Part shown: one piece after another, positions 63,428 through 64,000 of the stretch
How the letters are laid out: each line of letters begins with the position of its first letter
Position numbering within the stretch: the first letter of the stretch is position 1
Assembly (NCBI RefSeq): GCF_001642955.1
Contig: NZ_LWSK01000020.1
Span: 1 to 64,000 of the forward strand
Direction of reading: 5' to 3'
DNA: 64,000 bases
DNA from: Rubripirellula obstinata
GTDB taxonomy: Bacteria; Planctomycetota; Planctomycetia; Pirellulales; Pirellulaceae
Notes under the pieces: model-generated
What the model was told of the DNA's origin: nothing
Database searches by the model: none
What the model saw: the letters and a program-made list of their open reading frames with translations, nothing else
Program-made: the position numbers and the translations under genes

Positions 63428-64000
63428 AATTGCGAATGGTTTAAAAGTGTTTTTAAATAACTCCCATGTTTGGAGGTATTTGTCGCCGGGGGCCGGTCAG
63501 GCTGACGCTGAGAAGCAAGCCTAAACTGTTAAGCCGCGTGGGCATCACCTGGGCTGATGAAAATGCGGTGGGTGATGTTTTTCGCGAACCATTCGAACAT
63601 TGCAAATTGCAAGATGAACATTGCAAATTGAAAATTCTTGGGAAGCGGTATTTGCTGGTCAATTTACATTTTTCAGTGTTCATTTTGCAACTTGCAATCA
63701 ACACCGAGGCCGGTCAGCCACAACCCCCCAGAGCCGTCCAACTTTCCTCCGCGCTAACGTTTTCGTCAGCCCAGGCATCACCCCGCGCGTGTTTCGTCCC
63801 CGAACGCGCGGGGCGATGCCTGGCGTGATGAAAATGTGTCGTTGTCAACTTGTCACGACCCTTGAAAGTAGGCCGTAGCGAGCCATAGCGAGTTACGGCG
63901 GTGCGCAAATTGCCGTAACTCGCTAAGGCTCGCTACGGCCTACTCGCTACTCGCTACGGCCTACCAATCGGGGAAACATGGCATTACGATTTAGCTGAAA
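63428..64000. repeat. Gene-free window end with palindromic repeats
   Basis: No gene is supported. A 15-bp direct repeat (GAACATTGCAAATTG) stands at 63595-63609 and 63616-63630. A palindrome related to family E occupies 63771-63822 (arms CCAGGCATCACCCCGCGCG and near complement). A family D palindrome lies at 63868-63943 (arms GTAGGCCGTAGCGAG), with an extra partial arm to 63963. Upstream of the family D core, ACCCTTGAAA matches the flank ACCCTTAAAA of the copy at 16762. Confidence 0.8.

Overview
The window looks like a chromosome segment from a marine planctomycete, probably family Pirellulaceae (Rhodopirellula/Novipirellula-like). This is inferred from the gene families: a DUF1559 pseudopilin-like protein, an ECF sigma factor next to a FecR/LamG protein, a PEP-CTERM protein, a formylglycine-type sulfatase, a Lys/Ala-rich histone-like protein, several alpha-L-rhamnosidases, and many long palindromic intergenic repeats. 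Core genes (lysS, guaA, surE, ettA, a serine tRNA) sit at the two ends. The middle 45 kb is an accessory carbohydrate region.

Layout. 0-6.3 kb: a LolCDE-type ABC transporter pair and lysyl-tRNA synthetase on the minus strand, then an orphan receiver protein, two small unknown proteins and a class II tRNA-Ser(CGA) with a clear terminator. 6.3-7.5 kb: no gene, filled with decayed and duplicated palindromic repeats. 7.5-15.1 kb: a rhamnose-type operon on the plus strand (AraC regulator, RhaT-type symporter, arabinose/fucose-type isomerase, GH78 rhamnosidase). 15.5-25.4 kb: a secreted beta-sandwich protein, then a minus-strand group of a GH106-like hydrolase, a sulfatase and a GH106 rhamnosidase. 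26.2-31.2 kb: a PEP-CTERM protein, a small lipoprotein, a DUF1559 protein, an ECF sigma factor and a FecR/LamG protein. 31.2-42.5 kb: a DUF5722 hydrolase, two GH78 enzymes and a 1030-residue repeat protein of unknown function. 42.5-44.8 kb: two arrays of a 159-bp double-palindrome repeat on either side of one small gene. 45-51 kb: a flavin disulfide oxidoreductase, an alcohol dehydrogenase with a microcompartment-type N-terminal helix, and a translationally coupled pair (a BNR-4 candidate ulvan lyase and a nucleoside-hydrolase-like protein with a carbohydrate-binding domain). 51-64 kb: unknown small proteins, a sugar isomerase/epimerase, a 1397-residue unknown protein, histone-like protein, EttA, a Uma2 nuclease, GuaA and SurE.

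How it may work together (inference). Three GH78 enzymes, one GH106, one GH106-like enzyme, a sulfatase, a DUF5722 hydrolase and a PL24/25-like BNR-4 protein suggest breakdown of a sulfated, rhamnose-containing polysaccharide such as green-algal ulvan. Released sugar would enter through the RhaT-type symporter under AraC control. Planctomycetes are known to process the lactaldehyde from rhamnose and fucose inside a bacterial microcompartment. The alcohol dehydrogenase at 46.7 kb carries an N-terminal amphipathic helix and linker typical of microcompartment cargo, so this locus may supply a satellite cargo enzyme.

The second theme is repeats. At least seven families of long palindromic intergenic repeats occur here, without any transposase gene. 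One repeat half forms the C-terminus of a rhamnosidase.
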